Source: Labia minor (lineage: Eukaryota > Arthropoda > Insecta > Dermaptera > Spongiphoridae). From it: a stretch of 64,000 nucleotides of DNA. Positions 25,106 to 37,054 of the stretch are shown here, piece by piece. Position 1 is the stretch's first letter. Every line of letters begins with the position of its first letter. The notes under the pieces were generated by a model that was not told the origin of the DNA, ran no database searches, and was given only the letters and a program-made list of their open reading frames with translations. Where the stretch lies: the NCBI GenBank assembly GCA_963082975.1, contig OY720349.1, forward strand, positions 49,023,962 to 49,087,961. Direction: 5' to 3'. A program made the translations under genes and the position numbers.

Positions 25106-25208
25106 TAGTTTAAATTTAATTTAAAAAACAAATGTTTATCCAGCTTTATAATTTAATATATATATATATTCAATTTATTTTATAATAAATTAATTTCGAT
25201 AAAAATTA

Positions 25209-25340
25209 TTTGAATAATTTAACTAACTTATCACACCTAGACGGGGGCTCCGCCCCCTGTACCCCCAAAGTGATAATACTATTTAGTTTAAAGTCTGTAA
25301 TTAAAAGGTTTTCATCCATTTTCTTTCAATCAGTATATTA
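25209..25340 (-). mobile_element. Helitron 3' terminus downstream of helicase, hairpin deleted
   Basis: The reverse complement contains 'ccccgtctaggtgtga' preceded by GGGGGCGGAGCCCCC, collinear with 7500-7545. It then passes directly into 'taagTTAGTT', skipping the GAGCGCC...GGCGCTC hairpin seen in the other three copies. It lies downstream, on the same strand, of the helicase pseudogene ending at 25588, which ties this tail family to a Helitron. Confidence 0.83.
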
Positions 25341-25587
25341 AAACATCCATAGATTTTAATGACATTTTACAATAATATAGCTTATATATCAAAATAAGAC
25401 ATAATTACTTAAATATTAATTATTTAAGTCTTTACAATTTTATTAACAAAAAATTATATATTACAATCTATTATATCGTAACCATGACAACCATGTCAAC
25501 TAAAGCCTGGAGGTGAATGAAGCTCAGGTGGGACAGCCTAGCTTTTATATATGATGATTGATAGTAATATGCAAAAGTTATAGGTAG

Positions 25588-26350
25588 CTACTGTAATATA
25601 CTCCTATAAACTGTGTTAAAGAATTTTTTCCGATCAGCATAAACATGCAGATTTTGCATTGTAGAAACGCGTGAGCTGGCCGAGGGAAAAACATGGTGTG
25701 CCCAAATGAATGCCGGCTACCTTTAGGGTTTGGCCCTGGTATTTGTTGACAGACATTGAAAATGCAACTTTTAATGGGAACTGCAGGCGTTTAAAATTAA
25801 ATGGTAAGTTATTCGGTATGATTGGAATGCGTGGTATAAGAACATTATCTCCCTTGGGTCCCCAGTTAAGATTGTGGCTTTCACATATGCCTTCCTAGTT
25901 CTGTGATTTGCAACCGAGTACCGTTGCATAACCTTGGCGGGTCCAAATTACGCATTGTGGGACACCGGATATGTCTAAAGAGTTTAGGAACTCCACGGGA
26001 TAGCTCGTAGAGTCATCGGATGATATGACTGTGTCGATGGAATTATACACTGATTTGACGCGGGTTATTTTATCCAAGATTTTTTTATTTATTTTTACAA
26101 CAGTCTGATTTTTTGGTGTCAGTATGACTCTTTCACACAACCAATTTCCGTCAAGAATACATTGTTCCAGATTCGGAAAAACTTGATCAATGAGTTCGTC
26201 TTCCAATTCAACAACAAGGCAAAATTGGCCTTCTTGGTCAGTTTCTAGGCGGCCTTCACCAATTTCTACAAGTTTTTGAGCAAATGCTCCGGACTCGACA
26301 TCGTTGAATAACTGGACTCGCGTGTTTGCGAGATAGTCGAGTGGAGACAC
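25588..26350 (-). pseudogene. Helitron RepHel, PIF1-like helicase C-terminal fragment
   Basis: The main open segment (25895-26350) contains VELEDELIDQVFPN, CERVILTPKN, KINKKIL and YPVEFLNSLDISGVPQCVI, the order seen in PIF1-type helicases of Helitrons. After a frameshift near 25835 it continues with NVLIPRIPIIPNNLPFNFKR, then SMSVNKYQGQTLKVAG (helicase motif V region), then a small deletion that removes the usual YVACS. It resumes at RVSTMQNLHVYADRKKFFN and ends at a TAG at 25588-25590. The Rep/HUH nuclease, Walker A and Walker B portions are absent. The frame's first codons (VSPLDYLAN) derive from the Helitron-like terminus at 26330-26362, so this is not a genuine start. Confidence 0.9.
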
Positions 26351-26363
26351 TCCAGATTTTTTA
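26330..26363 (-). mobile_element. Helitron-like 5' terminus fused to helicase remnant
   Basis: The reverse complement reads TCTGGAGTGTCTCCACTCGA then CTATCTCGCAAA, identical to the start of the element at 16392 and close to the end at 38880-38902. It joins directly to helicase coding sequence, so the intervening Rep and N-terminal helicase DNA has been deleted. Confidence 0.75.
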
Positions 26364-26879
26364 ATTTAATTTAAATTTATTTATTATTTTAGTTTTTTAA
26401 ATCATTAGTATTAATCACTATTATTATTATTATTATTATTGGAATAGATATAACAATTACCCCAATATAGTAAGTATATTTCAATCAATTTACTTACTCA
26501 AATAAATTATTATAAATTAATTTTTGGAATAAAACATTAATTAGGAATTCATGTAAATATCTATAATATTAAGAATAACTAAAAAAATCTAAAATATTTT
26601 TTTGTCACTTTACTTCATTTTTTGGAATTTTGCTCATACTGAAATTGTTTCTTTCTATGTTAATAAAATTAATGTTTAAAAAGTTTAGACAAAAAGATTG
26701 AATATGTTGCAGCAAATCTTTGTCCCCCCAAAAGTCAATAGAATTTAACTCTTTTTTAACTCAAACATTCTTTACTTTACCTTAACTCGTCTATTACCAT
26801 TTGCCTTAACTTATTAGTTCGTTCAAATTCATAAAGTGAAGCAATGTTATTATAAAATTGCTCTCGGTACGCATCATTT

Positions 26880-27300
26880 TCCAAGCTAGAATTAGAAGGA
26901 ATATGGTCTATGAGGAATCACAAAGAGGAACATGCGGAGGGGAGAAGAAGTGGTATACAGAGCGAATAAGTCGGGGGTATCTATATTCTTGGATGGTAGT
27001 GGAGTTGTATTAAATTTTCTCGGCTTTATATAAATCTTCCGCGGTTTTAATTAGGTTCTAAACGCCCACGGAAAGATTAGCTTAACGACGCCCCCGCCTT
27101 TACAAACGACATCACTTCTCAACCTTAATATTACCCGCCCGCTGAGCCTAGCAACATAAAGCCATAATTTAGGCCAATAGATTATGCAGTCGAGCAACAT
27201 GTCAACAGAAAAAATTACGACACTAATAGTTGCAGCCAGCTTGGTTGGATTACAAATAGGAATTCCTCTTTATGGGTTGTGTGTTTTGCATGTTTACATC
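26880..27300. other. GC-richer island, candidate regulatory DNA
   Basis: A pronounced island with words such as 'cgcccacggaaagattag', 'cgacgcccccgcctttaca', 'acccgcccgctgagcctag' and the homeodomain-like 'cataaagccataatttagg'. No significant open frame is present. 26363-26880 and 27300-27750 are AT-rich with only an ATT repeat near 26415-26440. Confidence 0.35.
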
Positions 27301-27752
27301 GATATGGATGCCTTGTTTGTTGGAAATTTTTCTATCAATCACTTTCATCTCTCATAACTAGCCCTTCAATCTTTTCTTTTTCTCTTTATTTTGAGAATAA
27401 TTAATTTATTAAAATAAATGTCCAGATTGAGAGAGAGGTCATATTTTCAACATTTAATTATCGTAACGTGTTAAATTTCATTTATATTCTTAATTTAGTG
27501 TGATTTAGTATTTAGTAATTTTTAAAAATGATATTAGTTGTTTTTATTGACAGGACTCCAATTATATTTTTTTAAAACCCATTTTAGCCATGACTTTTTG
27601 TTATTATTTCTTATTTGTTTTATATTAAATCTCTCTGGTCATTTAGATGAAATTTTTCTTTTCAAATTTTAAACAACTTCTAATTAATAGATTAAATAAA
27701 ATATTATTCACTCACTTGTTCTTGATGACGTTACATTAATTTATCAAGTAAT

Positions 27753-27850
27753 CCAGGGGTCAGCAACTTTTTTGTATTTCTGGCCAAAATTAAAAGCAAT
27801 CAAACTTGAGCGGGACAGAAACTTGTTAGAAAATTTGGAGTAAAATTTAA
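27753..27850 (+). mobile_element. hAT-type terminus, truncated
   Basis: Begins CAGGGGTCAGCAACTTTTTT and continues 'ctggccaaaat', closely resembling the common hAT start CAGGGGTGGGCAAACTTTTT..GGGCCAAAAT. I could not identify the opposite end or a target duplication, so this is a fragment. Confidence 0.55.
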
Positions 27851-27906
27851 AAGAATATTTTATTAATAGATTTGGATTTAATATTTTAACATAATTTAAT
27901 ATAAAT

Positions 27907-28030
27907 CAGCGGTTTTCAAACTTTTTGAAGTTTCTACCACAGAACTTCAATCAAAAAGTTCAGGTACCACTATAAGTAACTTACTATAAGTACCCCCAGT
28001 CAGGTAATTAGAACATGTACCACATTATTT
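27907..28030 (+). mobile_element. Second hAT-type terminus, truncated
   Basis: CAGCGGTTTTCAAACTTTTT followed by 'gtaccac' words has the form of a hAT end. The partner end is not clear. 28030-29939 is AT-rich with a CT tract at about 29153-29168 and no supported gene. Confidence 0.5.
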
Positions 28031-29939
28031 ATAAACTACTGATATAAATAATGCACATAAATAACAATTTTGATTAATATAATTCATTGTGAAAAATATT
28101 TAATTACATACATAATAATTAAATTAGTTAAAATTTTAATAACTTATTTAATATTTATATTATAATTTGAATTTCCAAATTAATATTTAAGTTACAAGAG
28201 TGATGGTTTTCAAATTTAAATGAGAAAGTTGAAACTACATTAACTATATTATCGAATGATTATTTCGTTTTAATTAATTTCATGAAAAAATGCAGAATGA
28301 TAATAAAAACATACTAAACAATATATATCCATAAATGAATAAAATGTAGCTTTAAGTGCATGATATGCAGAGCAAACAGTATTATTTATATAATTTATTT
28401 AAATTTTCCTACAATACTTACTGATTTAATTTGCTATTCAGCGGCAGTGCTTTTTAATTCGTTATTATATTTTTAAAAATTATTTAAAAAAAAATTTTTT
28501 TGTTATACTAATTAAGCATCGTGCCCGAGATTGCCGACCATTGATATAATCAACTAAAGTAGGACATAATTAATTAAAAATTACGTTTTGTGTAAACATT
28601 TTCAACTTTGAGTATAGAGTTAGTTGCCAATGAGATTTTATTATGAAGAAAATTGGTATTGGTTTTTTTTTTAGTTATTATAATATAATAACTAAAAGAA
28701 AAAATTTAAGTAAAAGATTTAAAAATACACTAAAATGTGATTTGAGTTAAATTTAATGTAAACAATTCTTGATCTATCCAATAGCGCCGGTTTTTATATT
28801 TTTTACAATTTTTTTTTAGAAAACTATGAGAGATTTACATTTCAGAGATGAGCTACTTATGTAGAGAATTACGTCAAAAATATGTATGAAATTATTGAGA
28901 AAATTAAGAAAAAATTTTCAGAGGTACATTGAGTAAAAAAAAGAACGATAAATATGATGATTTATTTTATATTGCAATACAATATTCGTAAACAATTTAA
29001 AATCCAGAATAAAAAAAGAAAGTGAATCCTTTGCATAAGCGATGTCTTCCTAATTTTAAATTTTGATTCATTTTGAAAAATGTTTTAAAATACTTTTCTT
29101 TTTATTTAATTTAACTTTATTTATTTTTTCATTTATAATATATATAATATTATTTCTCTCTCTCTCTCCTGAACTGGGGTGAATTTTGACTCTTATTTCT
29201 ATTTCTGAGGTTCTATTGTCTCGAAAGTTTTTGACTACAACAAACACATTCGATTCCATTCAATCTCAACCATCTCTCAGTAATTCCATCATTTGTGACT
29301 AATAAATATCTCGAAGGATCCTATATTCCTCAATCAATTCTTGTCAGCTCTGGTAAAATATATTATATTTAAATTTATTTATTTATTTTTTAACTAGATT
29401 ATATTAACAAAAACTACGGTCGAGTATTCATTCGTTTCTCTTAAAGTTTTAATATCAATACTAATTAATCTAGAATCTGCTGGCTATTAATTATTTAATA
29501 TGAAAAAATGTTTAATAAAAAAAAGGTAAATTCATAGTTTTAGTGGTTTTGTTTCGAATATCTATGTTTATATATTCTTTATATTCTTAATAGACAATAG
29601 ATTTTTGATTTAAATCGTTAACTATTTATAAATGCTCTCCAAATAAGAATTAAAATTCCAATAAATCATATGATTAGTTGTTCATCAAACGATCATTATC
29701 TTTCAAATATAAATTAACTTATTAGTGTCATAAACGATTGCATAAATCTGTTTATGAAATTAATGCATGGATTTGCATTTTAATAATTTTATTCGGGAGA
29801 TTATATTGAAAACAGTACTCTCTCCCTCTCTCTTATTCTATCTATTTCTTCAGTATTTTATAATGGGAGCTTTGATTAAAAAAAAATGCATTAAAAATAT
29901 TAATTGTTCAAAGACAAATGTTTGGATATTATTAAAAAA

Positions 29940-31220
29940 TAAGTTGACCTGTGGACAGGTCCGAATCGACCGACGGTTTGAAATAAATTAATTTCCAGCT
30001 ACAGAAACAATTTCAAATAATTTTAATATAACTATTAATGTAATAAAAAACAGATATGGATATAACATATTTTTAATTTTATTTTATTTATAATATATAG
30101 CTGAAGTAGCCGGCGTTGCCGGCGTTACCCGAGGCTGTGACGTCATGAAGGGCTGGGGGACGTCATATAATTTTAAATTAAGAAAAACATAATGAAGATG
30201 ATTTTTCCCGAGGATAAAACCAATACATTCGTGGTGATATGTAGAAAAATCTCCTTATGTGAAATTTGGTGCAAAAATAACCCTTCCCTTCTTATCGTCG
30301 ATCGCTAATACTACCACTTCCGGTTTCCGGATTTGCACCAAAAGTTGATCAATTCATCCCACTGATGCATTAAGTAAATATACCAAATTTCATCAAAATC
30401 CGTTAAGCCGTTCAGGCTGTACACATCTATACGGACGGACAGACGGACAGACATCATGCTAAAAATACTTTTTACCGACCGACGATAGTAAGGGAGGTAT
30501 TGTTTTCACACCAAATTTCACATGTGGAGATTTTTACATATCTCCACGAATCATGCATTTTCTAAACAGAAAAAAGTATTTTTAGCATGATGTCTGTCCG
30601 TCCGTCTGTCCGTCTGTCCGTCCGTATAGATGTGTACAGCCTGAACGGCTCAACCGATTTTGATGAAATTTGGTATATTTACTTAATGGATCAGTGGGAT
30701 GAATGGATCAACTTTTGGTGCAAATCCGGAAACCGGAAGTGGTAGTATTAGTGATCGACGATAGGAAGGGAAGGGTTATTTTCACACCAAATTTCACATG
30801 AGGAGATTTTTTTATATATCACCACGAATCATACACTTTGTATTGGTTTTATCCTCGGGAAAATCATATTTATTAGTTTTTTCTTGATTTAAAATTATAT
30901 GAAGTCATCCAGCCATTCATGACGTCACAGCCTGGTCTTACATATATATTATAAAAAAATTAAATTAAAAATGTTTATATTTATTATTTATGTATTCATA
31001 TCTGTTTTTTATTACATTAATAGATATATTAAAATTATTTGAAAATCTTTCTGTAGCTAGAAATTAATTTACTTCAAACCGTCGGTCGGTTCGGACCTGG
31101 CCACAGGTCAACTTATTTCTGTTAAGAAAATGCATGATTCGTGGAGATATGTAAAAATCTCCACATGTGAAATTTGGTGTGAAAACAATACCTCCCTTAC
31201 TATCGTCGGTCGGTAAAAAA
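29940..31220 (+). mobile_element. GTTGACC repeat, copy 2, split by copy 3
   Basis: The left part (29940-30472) starts TAAGTTGACCTGTGGACAGG. The right part (31116-31220) starts 'tttctgttaagaaaatgcat' and ends in TCGGTCGGTAAAAAA. Joined, they make one ordinary family member. Unlike the others it carries a GC-rich variant, CCGGCGTTGCCGGCGTTACC, at about 30110-30129 just upstream of the first CRE. The second CRE is mutated to GGACGTCA. Confidence 0.9.
30473..31115 (-). mobile_element. GTTGACC repeat, copy 3, nested in copy 2
   Basis: Full-length reversed copy running from TACCGACCGACGATAG to CCACAGGTCAACTTA. It lies in the T-run of the host copy's 'aatacttttttctgtt' phrase, which is intact in the sister copies. 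The host has six T's in sister copies and eight around the insertion if the insert is counted from ACC, so any target duplication is at most about two bases. This fixes the family's ends to within a few bases. Confidence 0.9.
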
Positions 31221-31619
31221 CATGTCAGAAAAAATTGATAAGATAAATTAGTATTAATAATTTTATATAATGGAATTTTATTTCAATTTTCTTTGAAGAA
31301 AACACTATAAATCAAAAATAGAAAATAATAAAGAAATGTTTGAATTGTCTTTTTATATAATTTATATTGATATTTTCTAGTATTTGGTATAAATATATTT
31401 GAATATATGTATCTATCTATATATTTTATTTAAAAAAGCGACTAAATGTAAATTTCGAATAAAATTCTATAGAAGAAAAATTAATCTTATTAACATTTGT
31501 AATAAATACAATAATATAATAATTGTTTTATTAACTGTTTTATTTTTTTATTTAAATATCTTGTTCATATAAAAATAATATATATTTAAAGAAAGATATA
31601 TATGTGCAGAAGATAATTC

Positions 31620-32075
31620 AACAAAAACTTCATGGAAAACAACAACATAAGAAGAAATAGTGCCTTGGTTGAACTTTTCAATTATACGAAGGCATTGTTT
31701 TACTGCCGGGCGTAAAACCTGGCCAAATATTCGTCGGGTGCGGTTGCCACCCACCCTTAAACAGCCCCCTATCTTCTTTTCTTCTCTCTTTCGTTCAGCA
31801 ACCCTTTACGAGTGAGAGGGTGGCAGCTTCCTTTACCACTTTGGGTGTCAATTTTTGTTTCAGCTTTCATTTCATCTGAAATATACACGTGGTCTGTTTA
31901 ATGCAAGCGATATGGTTGGTGGTGGAAGGGCTGTCTGCGTGTTTACGAGCAGAAATAAAACAAAAGGCCAAGAGAGAAAAGAAAAACGCAAGGAAAACGA
32001 ACGAATCAAGTTTAGGGAAATGGATGCCAAAAGATCGACATTTTTATCTTTAGCCAAGCCCAGAAATTGAGAATC
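31620..32075. other. GC-richer island with open frames on both strands
   Basis: Two blocks (31650-31830 and 31900-32070). A minus-strand frame through the first reads NRTRRIFGQVLRPAVKQCLR, and a plus-strand frame through the second is Lys/Glu/Arg-rich. Neither matches a family I know, and neither has convincing splice or start context. It could be a conserved non-coding region. Confidence 0.3.
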
Positions 32076-32079
32076 AAAA

Positions 32080-32920
32080 ACAAATCATTCTTGGAATACT
32101 TTTATTTAAAGAGAATAATGCCGAAAAACATTTTTGGAGACTAAATCAAAATTTTAAAAATATATTGTCAAAATTAAATAGCTTTTAACTCTTTGATGGA
32201 ATGATTTTTAGAATTCACCCTTTATGAAAAAGATGACCTTTTTATAGACAATAAATAATAATGAGAAAGATTTTCTTTTCTTTTAAAAAAGGATTATATT
32301 TCAAAATAGTTATAAAATTTAGATAAAAATTAAATTAAATAGGTATATCTAGTTAAATAGGTATAATTTAAGTTATTTTATTATTGGATTTATTATATTA
32401 TTTAATATCAATGTAGATTTTAGAAATATTTTATTTTAATTAGTTCTAGCAAGGAAATATAATTCATTTAGAGGAGTTTGCTATCACAATGCGCCATTTA
32501 AGATAATTTGTAATTAAGTGCATGGATAATAATAAAATAATCTTATATATGTTAATAAAATAGAAACATTATTTTCTGTTTTTATAACGTTTTTTCACAA
32601 TTCTAGACACAAAAGTAATAAATATTCAATTTCAATAAAAACTTGTCATTGGCCCAAACAAGGGGACTGGTTTCCTTGATTTGGGTCGAGCAATTCCCCC
32701 TCTCACTCCCAGAGGAAAAATAAGAACCTACCTGTACTGAGGGCCTTATCTTGTTGTTACAATATGAATTTATAACCAATTATTGATTTATTATTTAATT
32801 AAATAGTGAATAAATTACAATTAATTTATTTGTGAATTAATTATTACACTTAAAATGTTATTGTACTAAATTTTTCGTTGATTATTATTCAATTGTTTCT
32901 TTTTAATTTGTTCTCTACAA
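32080..32920. other. AT-rich spacer with a small island
   Basis: A less AT-rich patch lies at about 32640-32760. Nothing else recognised. Confidence 0.4.
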
Positions 32921-32965
32921 AACTCGATAGTAGTGAAAAGACGTGCAGATACATTGGCATATTTA
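32921..32965. repeat. Inverted copy of the 11.55-kb short repeat
   Basis: 'aaaactcgatagtagtgaaa' and the following 'agacgtgcagatacattggc' match 11570-11613 in reverse complement with about four differences. Confidence 0.55.
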
Positions 32966-32976
32966 AGGCAAATAAT

Positions 32977-33125
32977 AGGTTGTTCAATTAGTTCACGGAA
33001 CTTAAACGCAAATTAACACTCTAAATATTGTTCACTATGCCCAATGAAATGCCTAAAGCCTCTGTTAAATCTATTTCAGTCAATCGACGGTCTTCCAATA
33101 CCATATCTTTTATTTCCGGTCAGAG
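32977..33125 (-). pseudogene. Mariner transposase N-terminal scrap plus terminus
   Basis: On the minus strand, 33021-33104 encodes MVLEDRRLTEIDLTEALGIS then LGIVNNI and a stop, matching the second helix-turn-helix of mariner transposases ('DRRLT..EIAE.LGIS.G.V..IL'). Just beyond it, 32977-33003 reads 'aggttgttcaattagttcac' on the plus strand, like a mariner terminal repeat. The order implies a large internal deletion between this helix and the end. The opposite terminus was not found. Confidence 0.65.
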
Positions 33126-35090
33126 ATCCCAGTTTGGATAATATTATTTTAAGAAATGATTTTGATTATTGTATGTTAAGATTAGATAAAAAATTTATTT
33201 TAAAAATAGTAATGAATTTTCACTTTAATCAAGGTAAATCTCTTTATTGAGATGATTAATCTATTATTCCGTTGTGCTAGTGTTCTATTTAAGAACACAA
33301 CATCAATTAGGACCGAGTTTAAATGTTTACATTTTACTCGAGATTTCTGAATAGACAATATCTCTCCAGGTTCTCTTTGAACTGTTGTTAAGCATTTATC
33401 TTCTTTGTTTCCATTTGTCTTAATTAACAGGATCATTGATGTTGTGGGACAGAGAGCTCTTGAATTTTGCCAATTTTCAATTTGACATCTTTGTATATGT
33501 AACTGAATAAAAAAAGAACAACACAATAAATGTTTTGGCATCACGTCAACTATTTTTCTAGAATTGTAAAACTTAAAAATAAACATGTGTATATACATGT
33601 ATTTTACTATGTCATTAATGCCAATAAAGTTTGAACATTAACTGATAATTTATGGAAAAAATAGTTAAAATAAACCTACTCTTTCTATAATAATTGTATT
33701 AAGACAGTTTTAAAATAATTTTGGATTATTTCATTCAAATTGTAGCAATTAGAAGCTCATAGAAATGATAATATTGTATTGTCATCGAGAGCAAAGCTGT
33801 TGGTGAAGTTTCAAGAAAATCCGATGATTGGAAGTCGTCGAAAAATCGATTGCAAGATTTGACCCATACACACAGACAAGAATACAAGTTAAGTAAAACG
33901 TGATAATGATAAAAATAATTTTATTCTCAATATATGTATATTAACTATTTATATGTAATGTATGAATTTTATAATTCAAATAAGTTTAATGTAGAACATT
34001 TTGAGAAACTTAACACTAATAGAAAGCATGTGCAGAGGGATTCTATCATAATGAAAGGTAATATCAGAAGAGAAGTAGGGAGTGGGCTGTCCCCACTGTA
34101 GTAATGCCTAGTTCCCTTATATAAGCATAGGGGAGGGGGTTAACATGTAAGAGAAAATCTAGTGGAAGTGTCCATAAATTTCCCCTCCATATGATATAAA
34201 AAAATTCTAAATAAGTGGTTAAAGGTAAAAATTAATTTATCAATAATTAATCTTAATTAATATGAAAGAAAGATAGATAAACAGTATAACTCTCTAATTC
34301 TATCTGAAACTACTATAATAATCAATTCATTTAAATTGAAATTGTTAATTGAAATAGTAATGTACTCTTTTTTGTTTTATTTAAAAGAGAGAGATAAATA
34401 AAATAATTAATTTCACAGAAGCATTGGACATATTCAGAATAGAATTTCAATATATTTAAATGGTTTTGATTTATTTTTAGCTAAAAGATTTTATTAATAA
34501 TAATTGAAATAAAATAGTAATCTAGTTATAATTAAATTTTCAAATTTATTTTGTGTCTATAAACTTAAACCTAAATAAATTTGTATAAATGGTCAACAGT
34601 AGAATTTTTATTTAGCATACATTTTCTGAAATTATTTTAATTATTAAGTCAGATTTTTCTTCTAAAAAAAAATAAAAATTAATATTAATTTTAAATTTCA
34701 TATAATTTAAACTGCGCCAACATAAATAGGAATATGTATAATAAATTTGAAATATTATTTTAACAAAAAATATAAATATTGATTTATTTAAGTATTTAAA
34801 ATATCAAACAAGATAAATTTTTCATATTATCTTGATAGTTTATTTTTTATATCGTATTAAAGTATATTTATTCATTTTTTCGATGAAATTGATCTTATTT
34901 TATGGTGATTCACATTTTTTAAGACCTTCTGTTGTTTATTTTATTTTAGTAGACAGGTACATGCATGTTTATATGTCTGTAAAAAGAAAACAAACCTTTT
35001 TGATTTTCAACAAAACTTTAAGTCAATGATTCATTGATAACAAAATCTATTGAGTTTATGAACAAGAATCAATATTGCCACTTTGTATCA
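33126..35090. other. Spacer with moderate-complexity patch and repeat-like segment
   Basis: 33260-33600 is less AT-rich and open on the minus strand for about 130 codons, but the peptide is not recognisable. 33740-33890 ('aagtttcaagaaaatccgat' ... 'acccatacacacagacaaga') has the same style as other repeat cores in the window. The rest is AT-rich filler. Confidence 0.3.
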
Positions 35091-35360
35091 AAATTACCAG
35101 TAAGCCACTTCACTCCCTCCCTGTCCTGTCTACACCACTCGAACTTTTTTTCTTTTTCTAAGCAGTTTCTCATAGAGCCTTGAAGAAAATGATTGCGATA
35201 TTAAACTTTAAACGCAGTGCGAATAAAACGCGAGCACTTTTGATGGTCCCCGTGCCAAAGGGCGCACGATAAGAGGCTTCCTAAGGCGGAGGTTATGTTT
35301 GACAAACACTTAGGCCCACCTCAACACTCAACATTGTATTTCATGGATTTTCACGCGCGT
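35090..35360. other. GC-richer island
   Basis: Contains GC words such as 'gcgcacgataagaggcttcc' and 'gattttcacgcgcg' in AT-rich surroundings. No open frame of note. Candidate regulatory DNA. 35360-36002 is AT-rich. Confidence 0.3.
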
Positions 35361-36002
35361 TTTTTCCTCATTTATTTTAGATACTCTTTATTTTGAATAG
35401 GATAAACGCTACTCTGTATTCTAAGCAAATGAGAATTTTTTTTTCAAAAAAATAACTAATATCTATAATATATATCGCCTAAATCTAGATTAAAAAAAAA
35501 TTATTTAATTCGAGCTTTAAATAAACAAGATTAAACGATTAAAGTGTTTATTACAGCCACGTTTTATGATAATAAGAGTTAATTTTCATTTTGTCTAGTT
35601 TATTTTCCCGGCTAATTTTTAATATACTAAAGTTATCAAAAATATAAGAAAAAATACTAAGTCATAAACAAAGGGATATATTTTATTATGCAAATTTTAT
35701 AGTTTATAATTAAACGAGTTTAATTTGGGTCTGCACTTAATCAGTTCAATTAACTATAATTAAGTTAATCATCATGAATTTAAAAATGAACATATTTTTT
35801 AATAATTTTTTTTTTATTCCACTATATTATATATTTAAAATTTTAAATTTTGCGTATTTTAAATAAAACAAAGAATATATCAAACATAAATTTAAATTTA
35901 AAAACAATATATTTAAATTATTATGAGCAAAAAAAGTAATTAGATATAAATAAATATATTATAAATTTCTGATCTTTATTGTGTTACTTTTTTAGAAGCA
36001 AA

Positions 36003-36640
36003 TAAGTTGACCTGTGGCCAGGTCAGAACCGACCGACAGTTTGAAATAAATTAATTTCCAGCTACAGAAACAATTTCAAATAATTTTAATATATCTATTA
36101 ATGTAATAAAAAACAGATAGGCATATAACATAAATATTTTTAATTTTATTTTATTTATAATATATATGTAAGAACAGGCTGTGACGTCATGAATGGCTGG
36201 ATGACGTCATATAATTTTAAATTAAGAAAAAAACTAATAAAGATGATTTTTCTCGAAGATAAAACAAATACAAAGTGCATGATTCGTGATAATATGTAAA
36301 AAATCTCCTCATGTGAAAAATTTGCTGTGAAAATAACCCTTTCCTTCCTATCGTCGATCGCTAATACTACCACTTCCGGTTTCCGGATTTGCACCAAAAG
36401 TTGATCAATTCATCCCACTGATGCATTAAGTAAATATACCAAATTTCATCAAAATCGGTTGAGCCGTTCAGGCTGTACACATCTATACGGACGGACGGAC
36501 AGACGGACGCACAGACATCATGCTAAAAATACTTTTTTCTGTTTAGAAAATGCATGATTCGTGGAGATATGTAAAAATCTCCACATGTGAAATTTGGTGT
36601 GAAAACAATACCTCCCTTACTATCGTCGGTCGGTAAAAAA
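36003..36640 (+). mobile_element. GTTGACC repeat, copy 4
   Basis: Full length, from TAAGTTGACCTGTGGCCAG to TCGGTCGGTAAAAAA. Both CRE palindromes are perfect (about 36181-36188 and 36201-36208), and the CTTCCGGTTTCCGG block is intact. Confidence 0.92.
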
Positions 36641-36820
36641 TGAATGATCTCGAAGTCATTTTATATGAATTTAATCTTCAGGAAACAAAAATATTCAGAA
36701 TATAAATTTAAAACAGATTATTTATTTATAAATTAGATCAAATAAATGTTACTTATTCCTGGAGAGTGAAAATAAAGAAATATGTATGTATTAAATTATT
36801 AAAGCTTTGATGGTTGTTTT

Positions 36821-37054
36821 TATTTATAAGGGAATTTTGTAAATAAAACCACATATTGATATTTGTTATTGTAAATTTATTCCAAAAATACAAAAATATA
36901 CACAACGTTTCGATTGCAGAAGTAGCAACGAAACGTTGTGTATATATTGCAGAAGTAGCAATCGAAACGTTGTGTATATTTTTGTATTTTTGGAATAAAT
37001 TTACAATAACAAATATCAATATGTGGTTTTATTTACAAAATTCCCTTATAAATA
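36821..37054. repeat. Long perfect palindrome, 97-bp arms
   Basis: The arms 36821-36917 and 36958-37054 are exact reverse complements with no mismatch that I can find, separated by 40 bp. The spacer holds two direct copies of ATTGCAGAAGTAGCAA (one overlapping the arm) around another CGAAACGTTGTGTAT. Each arm begins TATTTATAAGGGAATTTTG. Transcription would produce a long hairpin RNA. As a mobile element it would be a foldback-type MITE. Open frames on both strands simply mirror each other and are not genes. Confidence 0.95.

Noticed and set aside
26300..26350. Start of the helicase frame taken as a true N-terminus
   Set aside because: The first codon is GTG and the first residues come from a Helitron-like terminus joined by deletion, so the protein start is artificial.
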